DNA of 64,000 nucleotides, from assembly GCA_949358305.1 (NCBI GenBank), contig OX442314.1, forward strand, positions 19,399,060-19,463,059, given 5' to 3'. Position numbers and translations under genes: made by a program. Below are positions 21,868-35,500 of the stretch, piece after piece; positions within the stretch are counted from its first letter, which is position 1; every line of letters begins with the position of its first letter. The stretch is from Strigamia acuminata. Its lineage: Eukaryota; Arthropoda; Chilopoda; Geophilomorpha; Linotaeniidae. The notes beneath the pieces were generated by a model. The model did no database searches. It saw only the letters and a program-made list of their open reading frames with translations, and had not been told where the DNA came from.

Positions 21868-23670
21868 TGTGTGACGTGGATAAATCATCCTAGTTACATC
21901 ATTGTTTTTAATAAAAATTTCAAAATTTTAAACCTACGAATTCTTCATTTCAACGGATCAGTGGCATTGAAGATTTACAATCAATTTATATTTAAAATGA
22001 ATTTAAGTGATTCAAGTAGTCACGCTCTGATTCACCTAATATCAACCAACCAAATACCATTTCCGGACTGTCAGAAAAATTGATAGCATTTTTTTCCCAG
22101 CTTGAAAAAATAAGAAAACAAAATTCTTAAATTCTACTAAGAGATTTCTCACTTTGAAATATCTTTTATTTAATTATTCATTTAATTTGTCTTTCTTTCC
22201 ACTTTTAATTATAAAAGCAGTTCCATCAATCGCTCCACCAGGAATAACTTTTATTTTTGTGCAACTAAACCTGCCATTTATCTTCAAACTTTCTAAATTA
22301 AAAAATAATACCGTACACTTCAAACCGCGACTGCAACGTTTATCTGTTTTTTAAAAATAAAACTCAATAAAGTTGCTAAGCTTTCGCGTGTGTACAATTT
22401 TATCCCCGACTTAAAGCCGGGTGGAAACTAAAAATCCATTTTGAAATCGATACACGCCACATTAAAAATCATTTATACACCCAAGAAAAATAATATCTAC
22501 CCATTTTTCGACCAAGAAGAATTATTTAAATAAAATAAACTAAATATTTTGTGCTCAAAAAGCTCCCTTGTTTACCCCTGCCAACCAACCACAACATCGA
22601 CTCTTCCGCGTCTCCTGCTTACTGCCAGACCCAGATGTGTGTAACATAAAGGACATAATTTACATACTACCGAGGCAACATTATTCAACATAAACGCGCC
22701 AAACTGTTTCAACAAAAATAAAAGTATTTCCCTACCGTAATCGCCTATGCAAATGCCGTCATTACTCAGTAATCGTCTTATGCTTACTGCCAGTTGCCAG
22801 CTACCAGTTGAATGTCTGTTGCTCTTTTCCGGTAGAAATCAATCGTCCAACCGTACACTACCACGAGGCTGAAAAATAAAAATTGTTTAAAATATTTTTC
22901 ACAATATGAAATTGTTGATTATTTAAAAGTATCTTAGCAAAATTATAGCACTAGTTTCTTCTCTCTTCAAAAATGTCAAGTCGATCTTACGCCCTCTGGT
23001 TTCAAGATTTCGCACTAAAACGTGTCCATTACTGACTACTGACCACAACGCGCGAAATTTATTTTCAAATAACGCATTTGCACACGTTAAAATAATAATC
23101 CACGAATAACGTCATAAAAATATTGATAACATTTTATTTTCCTCAATTTGTACAAAAAAAAAATACATCACTCGTGTGTGACAACATTTTTTATAAAAGG
23201 AAATTTCTGATGATGCATGTGGTGATGCGTAGGGTTGAGGTGATCTCACATTCAAGGATAAAGGCAAGTGTTTCAACATACCATACGCACGCACTCTACT
23301 TTTAGATTTAACTTTGTTTTAATTCAAGCTGAGGGTTTGCAGCCACGATTTTCATGTTTGAATAAGTTGAAATCTCTTTTGTAATTTAATTAGTAAGTAA
23401 TAAAAATTGCTGTCACAAAAAAAAAAAAATCTTGAAATTTCTTCCCCTTTCTCTCACTACGAATGAATGTGCATGTATTAACCTTCACCTATGAGTTATA
23501 TCCACTTTTCCTGGTGGGGAGCCGCTTGAACAACTTTTTTCTCAGTTCTAGTAACTGACCTCAATATCTCTGCTTCTCCTCGTGTTTGCAAGCAACGAGG
23601 TGTTTAAAAAACCCACTTTTCTATGTCACACTGATTGATTTTACGACACTAATAGCACCACTGTTGCCAG
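21868..23670. other. Intergenic stretch between the two neprilysin genes
   Basis: No gene recognised. AATAAA-like signals near 22355-22370 probably end the first neprilysin transcript. The rest is AT-rich with scattered GC-richer patches and no inverted repeat that I could define. Confidence 0.5.
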
Positions 23671-26600
23671 ATGGCTGGAGTGTTACCACCATCAAGATCT
23701 CGGACACCGAGTCGAGTCAAGTTGAGGACAAGGTACAGCAATTCTATTTTTACTTTTTTACTTTTTCAATTTGATTATTTTAACCCTTTGGCTAAAAAAT
23801 AATTATTTTCTATTTTTACTTGTGTTTAAGAGGAAATAAATGAATAAAAAAGATATTAAGTACAGTATCACCGATCACTCTTATTCATACATTGTGTAAA
23901 CAAACTCACTCGCCTATAAATACCATAGATAAGAAACCCGTATACATTTTAATTCAACGGTTCCAATGCAGGTACGGCAGTTTAGTTGCCTCAACATTTG
24001 AATTTGTGTTGAACTCTCTACGATTTCTCAATTATTGAATAAAAGTGATTTTTAATTAAAAATACCATTGAACTACCGGTACTCATTTACCTTGAACCAA
24101 TATTTTTAAAAATGCATGTTTGTGTAAAATGGACTGACCTGAATACACAAACGTGGATATGTCAATAGAAAAATAATGAATCGAGCACAAACAATTCAGG
24201 TAATTTGATGAGTTACGTAAATGCAAAGGTTTCGAACTATTAATAGAAGTCGTACATCCAACAAATCAGCAGTTTTTAAGAACTTTTCTATTACGTTTTT
24301 TTACTTGTTAGTCAGTTGAGACATTGAAACAATCACAAGAAGAAAAAGATAAACAAGATTTCCACAATAAATATAATTTAGAATTTAATATTATACCATT
24401 TTTCCATTCTGTGCTTATGGTGAATTGAGGAAACTGAACTGACAACCAACGACCATTAATGTGCAATTAAAATGATTCAAACTTTAGTTTAAGGCTACAG
24501 TTCAAGTGATTTTAACAAGATAACAGTAGATGTGGTCAAATAATGCCTAACAGAACGATGCTTGTGTCATTTTTAGATACTGCAGCTGGAAATCTTGCTG
24601 CATCCTTATCGTCTTTTTATTCATTTTGACAGTAATAGCTATTGGATTAGGTAGGCCAGCTCATATAATTTCAAAATGCTGAATTTTTAACTGCTTCTCC
24701 TTTAACTTATTTATAGGTTTAGGAATTCCATCATTGCTGAAAATGAAAGATCAGCCAGCGCTCTTGGTTGGGGAATCTGGTACACAATGTTTGCATCTAT
24801 TAATTAGCAAGTTGCTTCATTAAGATTCTCATTTTCAGTCGAACGTATTTTCCAAAGTGCAGACCTCAATCAAGATCCTTGCACTAATTTCTATAATTAT
24901 GCTTGCGGTAACTATGCAAAAAACATTAAATTCGCACAAAATGAAATGAAAATCGACGCAGTTTCTGAAATCAATCATAAAATTTTTCAGGAAATAGAAG
25001 GTGTGAATTTTTCGAATTTAAATTTTATTTGATTCATTTAATTTTAATTTACTAACAGGACTGCTGATTACTCCTAAAAATCCAAGTGAACCACCTGCAT
25101 TCCATAAAGTGAAAGACTTCTATTCATCCTGCATGGACACTGGTACAACTTTCAGCACTGTTAATCTAATTTTTTATTTTAAATTACATCACTCGATTTT
25201 TCTGCACTACAGCTATGAGAAATCAATTCGAACTGGAACCTCTTTTGAGACTACTCCAAAATTTAGGCGGTTGGCCAGTAAAGGACGGCGAAAACTGGAA
25301 AAACCCATACGATGACTGGATTAAATTGTACGCTGCTCTTTACAAAAATGGAGTTGCACCGAACTACATAATAGATACCCGCGTGATATCTGATGTGTTT
25401 AAACCAGACAAAAATATTTTGTACGTAAGTGTTATCGAGCGATACCTCAAATCAAAAATAATTTGGAACGGTAAAATACAATTTGATATAAATGGAGTAG
25501 TCTTACTGGCTGACTGAAGAAGATTTTAAGATCTTTTTTCAGAAACAATCCCAAACATTTCCTGAATGCCAAAAGACTGTCCTATCGACTGAACACAGAC
25601 GTTAAGGATACATTACTCAGATACTAATGTATTGCTTACGTGCAATGTATACATCCAGGTTTCACTGCACAGCACATATTGCTCATGAGGGTATTTTCCA
25701 TGTCATTAAATTATCGCAGGGGTAATATTCTTGATAGCAAAACTCGGGCAACTAAAACTATGAAATTTCTCCAGAGACTGTGAGATAAACATTTTTAATA
25801 CAAACAAGGAAACCGCAGCAATAAATGCATTATTAAAGCAGAAAACCCGCACTTTAAGTCCCAGTTTGAGGCCTCGAGTCTCAACATTTGTACATTGTTC
25901 ATGATACGTTCACATGTTCTAAGGAAATACATATTTTTTATGACAGCAATTCGGATGAAAAACGGAAATATCGTGCCAAAATCTATTAAAATGTGTATTT
26001 TTTTTTTTACATACAGTATGCACTAATGTACTTACACATTAGGCAATAAATCATGTTACGTTCCTGGAATCCCAAATATTACTTGCACAGAATATTAATC
26101 TAATTAATTAACTAATCAACTAATTCAATGCCCGGTATTCAACCTGTGGAAGCAGTTGAATGCCATGGTTAGGTCTTCTATCGGGTTTGGCTGTTGCTTT
26201 TATGTCTTAGGGGTAATTGAAATAAATATAATGATAAACGAGTAATTTTAAAAAGGATAAACAGTTTTATTAATGTTAAAATTAAGGAGTAATACGAATA
26301 CAAGGGATAAATAAATAATCAAACGAATACGGTTAAAGTTAAACAGAGAAAGGAGAGAAATGCGCGAGAACAACGGAAATGTTCGCGCGCGCGGAAACAA
26401 TAAGTTACGAAAATGGCGGCAACGGATCGCCGTGAAAATTGGTGCAAATGCACAAACGGGTGCAAAATCGTGAGACTTTGCGAGTTGATTCGGCTGTGGA
26501 GCCAGAATCGTGGCCAGCTAGATAGCCAGGCCGAAGTGGAGAATACGAGGTGTGAACCCTCAAGTCGAAACGTGAAATTCTCCGTTGAAAACTCACGAAT

Positions 26601-29600
26601 CCAACTGGCGTGGTTCGCACTGTCGAATCCGGTTTTCAAGTCCGTTTCTTCTCGGTAAATTACCGTCGTCGGCAGGTCGAGCGTCGGCGGCGTTAGCTCT
26701 GCTTCGCTCGGCGGCTGGCTGGCGTCGGTCTTCAACGTCTGTCGCTCGAATTACCGTCGTCGGGTGGCTAGCGTCGAGGTTTCGTCGGCTTTCGCGCGTC
26801 GTCCCTCGTCGGCTTGGCGTCTTCCGGGCGTCGGTCGTCGATGGCGTGTGCACGTCTGTCTTCGATGGCGTGTGCACGTCTGACTTCGGGCGGCGGCGGA
26901 AACAACGAGTGTTCGGTTCGTTGCACGTCGACTTTCTCGTCCGGGAAGGATTCGTTTGAGTGTTTGTTCAGACAAATCAAGGTGAAACTTGGCAAACTCA
27001 CTGGTCACAGACAAAACAGTGTTTTAGTTGGAACAAAGCTGTGTCGGTGTGAACGGTGTGAGGAAGATGCAAAGAGTGAGCAATAAATAATCAGATTTAT
27101 TGCTCAAAGTTGGACCGAAAAATTGGCCAGTGCGCATGCGTGGCGTGTGCCACGGCACGCTTTGGCCCTAAAAACGGTGCAATTTGGGGTTTTGCCCTAG
27201 CAACCCCCCAATCCAGGGCTCAAATTACCAGGGCAGTGGCAACGGTTTTTGTGCAAATTGCCCAAAAGCACAACAGGTGCAGAACAAATATACCCGTACA
27301 TTATTTTAAATATTATTACACAATAAAAACATCACATAATTTGTTAAAAACCACTAAAATAAATATATTCCTCAAATTAGTCACTTCCAGCATTTCCAAA
27401 TAATTAAAGGGACTGTAAAACAATTTATTTAACACATTAAATAAATTGGATTATTAATTTCTTGTACTCCAAATATTCCAAATAAAAAGGGACATTTGGG
27501 GTCACAACACTTCCCCCCCAATTCAGTCAAAATGTAAAAAAAAAATCATAATGAATGTAGAACTAAGTCAACAGAGACGCCTATGCTGCACATGTCTCTG
27601 CTCCACTGCGCATTCAATTGTTGTGCTATGTCAATTGTTGTGCTATGTCATTTCCGTTGCATCGATTTCATTACATCTGTTGTGATGTTCCGGTACTTCT
27701 CTCTGTGGGTTCTTCTTGGTTAATGAAAACCAAGTCAAAATAATTTGAAGTCTCTTGGACACAAAATGTTTTCAGAACCTTTTACTAGCTAGCTAGGCAA
27801 AACAGCAACTGTACAAGCATAATGTTTTGATTAAAAAAGTAAACTAATACAAAACAAAAGAACAATACACATACTATACTGACACACATGACATAACATA
27901 TTCTAACTAAAAATAAACACTCTTTAAATGACATAAATTCAAGATATTGTGACTAACAAATGTTATATACAGTAAAATATTATAAATGATAAAATGCAAA
28001 TCTCACACTGTGTTACTCTCCTATTCAGCGCGGAGAAAGACGGAAATCCACGTCCAAATACCAATACGAATAATTTTATAAAATTTAGATCTCAGAAGGC
28101 AAATTAGCGCTGCCAAATCAAGTTTTCATTTACGGGCCGAACAATATTTTAAATGCCTACCACAAATTGATGATCGATGTTGCCAAGTATTTTGGAGTTG
28201 AAACTGAAAGAGCTGAAAAAGAGATGAACGACGTTTTTGAATTTGAAAGCAAACTTGCCGAAGTAATTGTTTGATAGTACAGTTATTCGAAATAACTGAT
28301 TTGTTGCTTATACCTATAAGCAATTTTATTTTATCATTGTAGACCATGCTTAACAGAGATGAAACAATAACTAAGAAAACCATCAACGAACTTGAATCGT
28401 CATTGCAACACGTAAAAACAGCACTAAGTTACTCAATTAATTTCTAAAAAATGTTTCCTTTTCCAGCTCCATCTTTTGGACTATTTACACGGCGTATTAC
28501 CATACAAAGTAGAAGGAAATGAACCAATTTTGACTAAACATACGCAGTTTTTAAAAAAATTCAGTAATTTAATAGGACGTACTGACATGAGGTAAGATAC
28601 ACTGCATAGCTTCTTCACCTACAACAAAACCCTCTCCATCATGGATTAAACAATGCTCAGCTGTTCTGCGCATGTTTGCGTCAGTATGGTCGAAATTGGG
28701 CGAGTTTCGCTGCATTGTGAACAGAAACTTCGCGCAGCAATTGAATTTTGCTCATCGCTTCGCAGTATTGTAAACTAACCTTTATGATTGATCTACTTTA
28801 TTCATTTTTAGGACCGTAACAAATTACCTCATTTGGAGAATAGTTGTAGTCAGCTTACAATTCCTAGATAACAAAGCCATTGCAATATACGATGCATTTC
28901 ATGAAACAATTGGCATGCAACCTAAAAACCACAAAACTAAATGTTTGGAAGACAGTTTATATTTTCTGCCCAGTGGTCTGAGTTTAATGTACGTGAAGAA
29001 TTACATAAGTGAAGACACTAAACAAACTGTAAGAATTTAAAAATCGATCATTTTTAGAGAAGGCAATACTGACAACAATATTTTATAGGTCACCTCTTTT
29101 GCTAACAATATTAGAGATGTTTTCTTAGCACAAATCCATAAAATGAAATGGTTAGATAATGCCACGGATGAAAGAGCAATTGCCAAGGTAAACTCCCACT
29201 CGGTTCCAATTTCCATTGAATTTTAATTCGTAGCTCTTTTTATAGATTAAGCAAATAGAATTCTACGTTGCTTACCCAGACGAATATTCAGAAAAGGAAA
29301 TCGTTAACGACTTATACAAATCCGTAAGTTAAATAAGAAATTTTTCTTCTGCATATTTTCAAATTTTTACATTTTCAGATAAATTTGCAAAGTAATACAT
29401 TTTTCCAAAATGTATTGACAATAAAGCTTTGGCAATATAACCAAGAGCTTTGGCCATTAAGATGGCCGGTTAAATCTCAGTAAGTACGTAGTACTAAAGT
29501 ATTCTAATACACATTAACTTGCCGCTATATTTCTATTATTTCAGTTGGAATATTTTTACGAATCTTTTGCAAGCAAAAGCACTGTACAATTTACAAATGA

Positions 29601-30709
29601 ACAGTATAGGTAATAAAAAAAAATACAATTATTTTAAAAAATGGATTTTAAAATTCATGCCCTAATTGGAAAAAAAATCATAAAATTAGAGCTTTTTATA
29701 AACGACCTTAAATTGATGTATTATGACGAGAAGGGGCCAACAGCTTTCAATATTGGTGCTCTTGGAAGTGTAATCGCCCATGAAATATTTCACTCAATTG
29801 ATAAAAAAGGTAAAATGAAAAAATACTTTTTCCAATAATTGAAAATTTAGTCTATTAACTCGTTCGCAGGAAGCCAATATAATTCAAATCGAACACTTCA
29901 AAGTTGGTGGAGTCCTGAGTCAACGTTAAATTTCATAAACATATCCGAGTGTTTCATTAAAAAGTACAATGGTTTTACGGAACCATTAAGTGGCATACAG
30001 GTAGAAAAAACACCTGATATTCTAGGTACCTCACTCTTATTTCATACCTATTTTTACACGCAGGTGAATGGCTCTCTCTCGCTAGCAGAAAATATGGCAG
30101 ATTTTGTAGGCGTTCGCACTGCTTATTATGTAGATCAATGTCAAACTCATTCAGAATTCGCATGATTTCGATTTAACATACATTCCACAGGCATTTCGAA
30201 AGTACATTGAAACTAAAGGTGGTGCTCAAAGTTTGCCGAAGAAATTTCCATGGACCGAAGCGCAATTATTTTGGTTAAGTTATGCCAATGTACGTTTTTC
30301 TTCTCCTTTGAATTAAAGATAATTATCGTCAGATTCTAAATTAATTAAATTAATTCTTCAGATGTTTTGTGAACGCAATGTTGGCAAATATTCGTCTTGG
30401 CGCCCGACTGATGATCACAGCCCAAATATGTTCAGGTAGGATCGAGACAATAATTTAAAATTTAATTTTTACAATTGAGAGATATCCCCTTCAGTGTTTA
30501 GTTGTTTATTTTAATCGAAAGTTAATTGCACCTTCATTTGAAATTGCTCTTTTAATTAAAATATTATACAGTTTTTAATAGTTGGATACTCCATTTTAAT
30601 TATTTGTAGAGTTAACGGACCTCTGACTTCACTACCAGAATTTGTGCATGATTTTAATTGTAATATTAACTCGGAAATGGCTATGAAAAAGCTGCGGTGC
30701 AAAGTGTAA
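23671..30709 (+). CDS. Diverged neprilysin-family protein (M13), second tandem copy
   Basis: Twenty exons give 724 aa in frame: 23671-23732, 24577-24650, 24717-24779, 24839-25000, 25059-25142, 25213-25424, 28089-28262, 28343-28411, 28467-28591, 28812-29028, 29089-29187, 29246-29323, 29379-29479, 29545-29609, 29690-29809, 29870-30000, 30064-30129, 30191-30289, 30362-30435, 30610-30709. It starts MAGVLPPSRSRTPSRVKLRT with a membrane segment (CCILIVFLFILTVIAIGL). Many exons equal the first copy in length (162, 84, 212, 125, 99, 78, 65, 120, 131, 66), so the two are tandem duplicates. Zinc ligands persist (HEIFH, ENMAD) and the HSPN His is present. However, the NAxY motif reads KALY, GFDD reads SIDK, WCG reads MFCERN, and the protein ends RCKV without the usual Trp. 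It may have altered specificity or reduced activity. AATAAA at 30880. Confidence 0.92.
26203..27509 (-). mobile_element. 3' LTR of an LTR retrotransposon (minus orientation), GC-rich
   Basis: In minus orientation it starts TGTTGTGACCCCAAATGTCC and ends near CCCCTAAGACA, with AATAAA about 65 bases before the end. Directly upstream in that orientation is a polypurine tract (27510-27518, GGGGGGAAG), which is the normal junction between the internal region and a 3' LTR. The central 700 bp is far richer in G+C than the surroundings and opens Arg/Ser-rich frames on both strands that look like by-products of composition. It lies in intron 6 of the second neprilysin gene. The left bound is approximate. 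Confidence 0.65.
27510..28088. other. Remaining part of neprilysin-2 intron 6, possible retrotransposon internal remnant
   Basis: Begins with the polypurine tract of the LTR element. The following 500 bases show no protein frame and are AT-rich. It ends at the acceptor (aatttag) of exon 7. Confidence 0.45.
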
Positions 30710-32504
30710 CAAATGTATATTTAGTTTAAGATATTTTACTAATTTATTTGGAAGAAAAAAAGCAATCGTACTTATTTTAACTAAAGTCAGATTTATTTTG
30801 TTTATACCAAAGTAACAAATCATATTTTGTTGTGTATAATCAACTTATATTGAAATTTGGTGTTTTGTAACAGAATTTTAATAAAACTAATGTAATTTTC
30901 ACAAATTTCAAATCTTTTCTCCGAGTTTTATTCACAGTCAGAAAATCTGACTCTCTTTAAGAAAAAAAAATTGTTTATCTTTCGCCCCCTGAGCTTTGCT
31001 GCACTTCACAACAAAAGAAATTAATTTCACTTTAAGAGATAAAATGAAATTACCAATTTTAATTTTTTTTATTCTTGGATTATGAGTTTGAAATCAAATT
31101 AGCTCGACAGATTTTGTCCTACAGTCACGCAGAAATGAAATGATATAATAAAAAGAAAATTATATTGATTCTAACATTTACAGTTTCATCTAAAAAGAAA
31201 GTAAAATCCTGATTTTGACAACTTAAATTCCAAATATATCTGGAAATGTCATGATCAGCCGTTCGTGCCAACTACCAACTGCCAAACATAATCTTTAAAA
31301 AAAAATAAAAAATATCATTTTTCTGTTATGATGTTCCTCTATTAGCGCACAAACATCATTTATAAAATTTCTGTCACCATAATGCATACTATATTTTCCG
31401 TTACCTGCTACGTTATTATAATTTTAGTCAATAATTCTCATTAAGTGTCATTTAAAGAATGCTGTGAAGCCTCAATTTACATCTTCTTTGCTTTCATTTT
31501 AAATTAAACTTTTAACGACTTGAATAAGTTACGAACTAAACATTTCTTGAAGAAATTCACAAATTCTTTTTCATAATATCGGTAATACGTGCAATTTCGT
31601 ATCGATTTATTACCTTATATTAAATGGGTATGTCAAGGAGTAATTGTTAGTGCGTGATTATTCATACTTGATCATTAAAAAATTTTATGGTGCCCCCTCT
31701 ACTTATAACCTTTAAATCGTTGATTTAATAATTTATCGCCTCATTATTATTCCTTAGGAAATAAATTTTCTTCCCAATCAACAAAAAAATTAAATTTCAG
31801 GATAGACACACAAAATGATAAGATAATTTGTTATATTTTGATACAGAAAAGCTTTATGACCGTTTAAAAAACATTATTCGTGTGTGCTTATGTAAATACA
31901 TGTAATATAATTTTAAATTTAAATTTACAGTATAAAAACATTTACCATAAATTACATTTCCTATTTCAATGCGAGAGCCAACTCTGTACTTTGTATTAAG
32001 TTTCCATTAGTGTTGTAAATTCAATTTATTGTTTTAACTGTGAAAGTCTGGATAATCTCATTTAAGAGAAAATATAAAACCCCAATACACTCTACATCAT
32101 AAATTCTTGAGTTATACGATCCATTTTGAACCACAGCACAATTAAATGGTCGTATTTATTTCAATTGAATTACTCAGAAATTGAAATTCTATAAACAGAG
32201 AAGAAAGAATACACGTCTCTACTTCCTCAGGTTCCAAAAAAATCTATATTCGCTTTTTCGTTTCCGCTTTTTTATTTATTATGTTCCAAATCCTTTATTA
32301 TTTTCCCCTACTTGCACATAACAAAAAATGTCAAATCGATTTATAAATTTTATATTAAAAGCAGAGAGAAAAGCTACATTTTATAATAAAATAGCGGCGC
32401 AATTGTCGTTTGACAAGCATTTCAAAACTGAGCATGCGTAGCAAATGTTGAACCAGGTAAGTGAATTTTGAAAACAAGACTCACACCGCGAAGTGGAAGA
32501 GACC
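30710..32504. other. Intergenic stretch upstream of calbindin
   Basis: Only low-complexity AT-rich sequence is visible. The calbindin promoter presumably lies in the last few hundred bases. No TATA box or other element could be assigned. Confidence 0.5.
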
Positions 32505-35500
32505 ATGGCAAAAGCACAGGATGCTAGTGGCGGTTTCGCGAAAAAATGTTTCAATTTCATGCGCCAATTCAGAGAGGAGGATAGTCGAGAACTCAAGAAA
32601 TTGACAGCGAATCAATTCATGGAAGTATGGAGCCACTATGACAGCGACGGTAAGTCAAAATATTATGATATTTAAGGCTGAGCTTGATTTCGCGTTTCTT
32701 CAAGGTAATGGCTTCATCGAGGGTAAGGAGCTGGATAGCTTCCTCCGAGAATTTGTATCCAGTGTAAACTCGAGCGATCTTGGACCAGAGGCAAGAGATT
32801 AATGCAAATCATTTAAATGTTAAAATACTAAACATTCAGTTTAATACACCAATTTTTAAAAATAATAAATACGCATCCATCGCATGAAATTAAAGTTGAT
32901 TTTAAAGATGAAAATCTTCAAATCTAAAAATCTCCTATTCAATTCGCTGCTCCTCGCGTTTCAGAGTTCAACTTCAGCTTTAACAAAACAGAAACAAACG
33001 CCAAAAATCAATAAACAACTAATAAGTAATGAGCAAAATGTGAGGGAATAGCTGTTGAATAGCTCGTAATCGTATATAACAACCAATAAGTAATACACGC
33101 TTGATTTATACTAAGTGAATGTAAATACCATCCCAACCATTCCTAAATTAACTGTAAGTAAATCAGTGTGTCAGCTGAGAGAAACTAATTATAGCATTTG
33201 AAATAGGCTCCCAATTGATATAAACCAACAATCAAAAACAAGCTCCATCTAATTTCAAACTAACAATATATAGAAACAAAAAAGAAGGAAGTATTCTGTA
33301 TGCATAAAACAGTTGACTTTTCACATTTCCATGATCCTAAACGTATTACCAATTTGAAATCGAAAATGATACTTCAAAATCAATACTTTTTTTGCTCGTC
33401 TTTGGAATTGCTCCAACTATTGACCAAAATGAATATTTGCATACCGTAATAGCCATGTCAAAAATGAATTTAGGAAGACCCGTTTTTATAATTGCTATCC
33501 ATTAACTGGAAGAAAAAAATTGCTCTACCTTACCAAAAATATGTTTTCGACTGGAAATGTGAAACGAACCAAGAATAATCAATACAAATGCATCTCCTAT
33601 TGCAGATTGCTTTGTCAGATGTAATTCCCTAGACGGAAACGTGATCAATATTATTGATATCAATTTTTTCTCTGTATCTTTCAATTCGCGATCCAATAAT
33701 TACATTGAAACATTATTTTTGTACAAAATTTGATACTGTAGTTCAGTTGTTGCAGGCTGCTTCGTTCCCAATCAATGGAGTAATGGTTCTTCGTTCATGT
33801 GCGCTATTTTTTCCTTCGTTAAGTGACGTTGTCGTTTTGAAAAAAGCATCACATTGGTTTTCTCGAATTAAAAATATCTAATCTAATCTATTCATCATGA
33901 TGTAATATTACTTGCTCTGCTAAGTGACACAAATGTATTAGTTTTAGTTTCAAGTAATTGAATGTCAAGCGCAGTGACAAGTGAGCATTAATGCTGGTTT
34001 CAATTTAAGTACATGACAAATCAGTTGTCGGCTCTATTTATTATTTACTTCACGTGAACCTTATTGTTACATCAAATCCAGAACCAAAAACTTTGAATCA
34101 AAGTCCAAAGAAAATCTGAATCTGAAACTAAAACAAGACTAATTTGAGAAAATTCAATGGACGAAATCCCGCCTCTTTTTCTGATTGGAAAAAAACGAAA
34201 CGGCTTGTGGCTCCTCTAATTCTGAAAATGAAGTTAACTTGCATTGAAGAATATAAGTAAACAAAACTGTGGGTCAGCAAACTGTACAGAATTGAAATCA
34301 ATCGATTCTTTTCAAGTGTTCTGACACAAAAATTGATTTGAAATGAAGAATATTTGCGAAACATTTCGTATGGTTCACAAAACCCATACAAACAGATGGA
34401 ACTTATTGGTATTGCTAACGCATGATCCACTTTAAAGCTGTTGTGTAAACACATAAATTTTATATTCCGCTCAAACAAAACAAAGACACAAATCAATACG
34501 ATAACGTCTTTTTATATTTCTTTTGACATTATAAACAAAGGGGAATAATATACAAGTATCACCTTACTTTTTAGTTTTTTATGGGCACCATTATTTTTAA
34601 ATAGCATTTTAATAGAAACTTAACTCTTTTCTATTAAAAAATATTGTCATCATTTACTATTTACAAATACTTAACCAATTCAAATTTGTAGCTAGTTATA
34701 AAACAAATATTTTGCAGGCGGTGTCAGATGCCATGTTAGCAGAGTTAAAAAAAAGCTTTATGGAAGCGTATGATGATAACCGAGACGGAAAAATTGAGAT
34801 TAGAGAAGTATGCAATGTCGCACAAAAAGCATGAGCTAACGTGTAATTCATATGCACAATTCTGTATGTTGCAGTTGGCACAGTTACTACCTATGGAGGA
34901 GAATTTTTTATTGCTTTTTAGGTTTGATAACCCTCTAGATTCCAGTGTAGAGTTCATGAAGGTAAATCATTAAAAATCTCATGCCACAATGATTACTGGA
35001 TTATTTATTGAAATACACAAAAAATATTAAAAATTTAGGATAAAAGTGCTTGAAATTAAACCTCTCAGTCTTATTCACATAAAAAATTAATTATTATGGC
35101 GAATTAAATATGTAAAAACTTCATTCGAGTAGTTTTCAATTCCAAAATTTTTCCAATATATTCAAAACCTCATCAATCAAACAAAGCATTTCCTCGTATG
35201 CCCATGCAGGCAAGCTAAAAGCAGTAGAATCAATATTGCTACCTTCAGTCACAATAAAATAAAGTTTTCATTTATTGACATTCAGTAAATGAAGATATAT
35301 TCTTCTTCTTGAAACACTATCTTGGAAAATCGTTTGTTCCAAGCTGAAAACTGTCACTGAAGATATATCCACTATTTGCTACTTTTCTTAGGCCTTTATT
35401 TATGTCCAAGAGAAAAAGGCTTACTCCGAATGCGCCGTCTGTTTCCGGCTGGGCTGGCCTGTCCAATAATCCGATTAAATTCGTACAAGTAAAAGTAACA

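Noticed and set aside
26319-27403. Several Arg/Ser-rich frames on both strands
   Set aside because: They overlap in all frames within the GC-rich LTR, start and stop together and show no domain; composition explains them.
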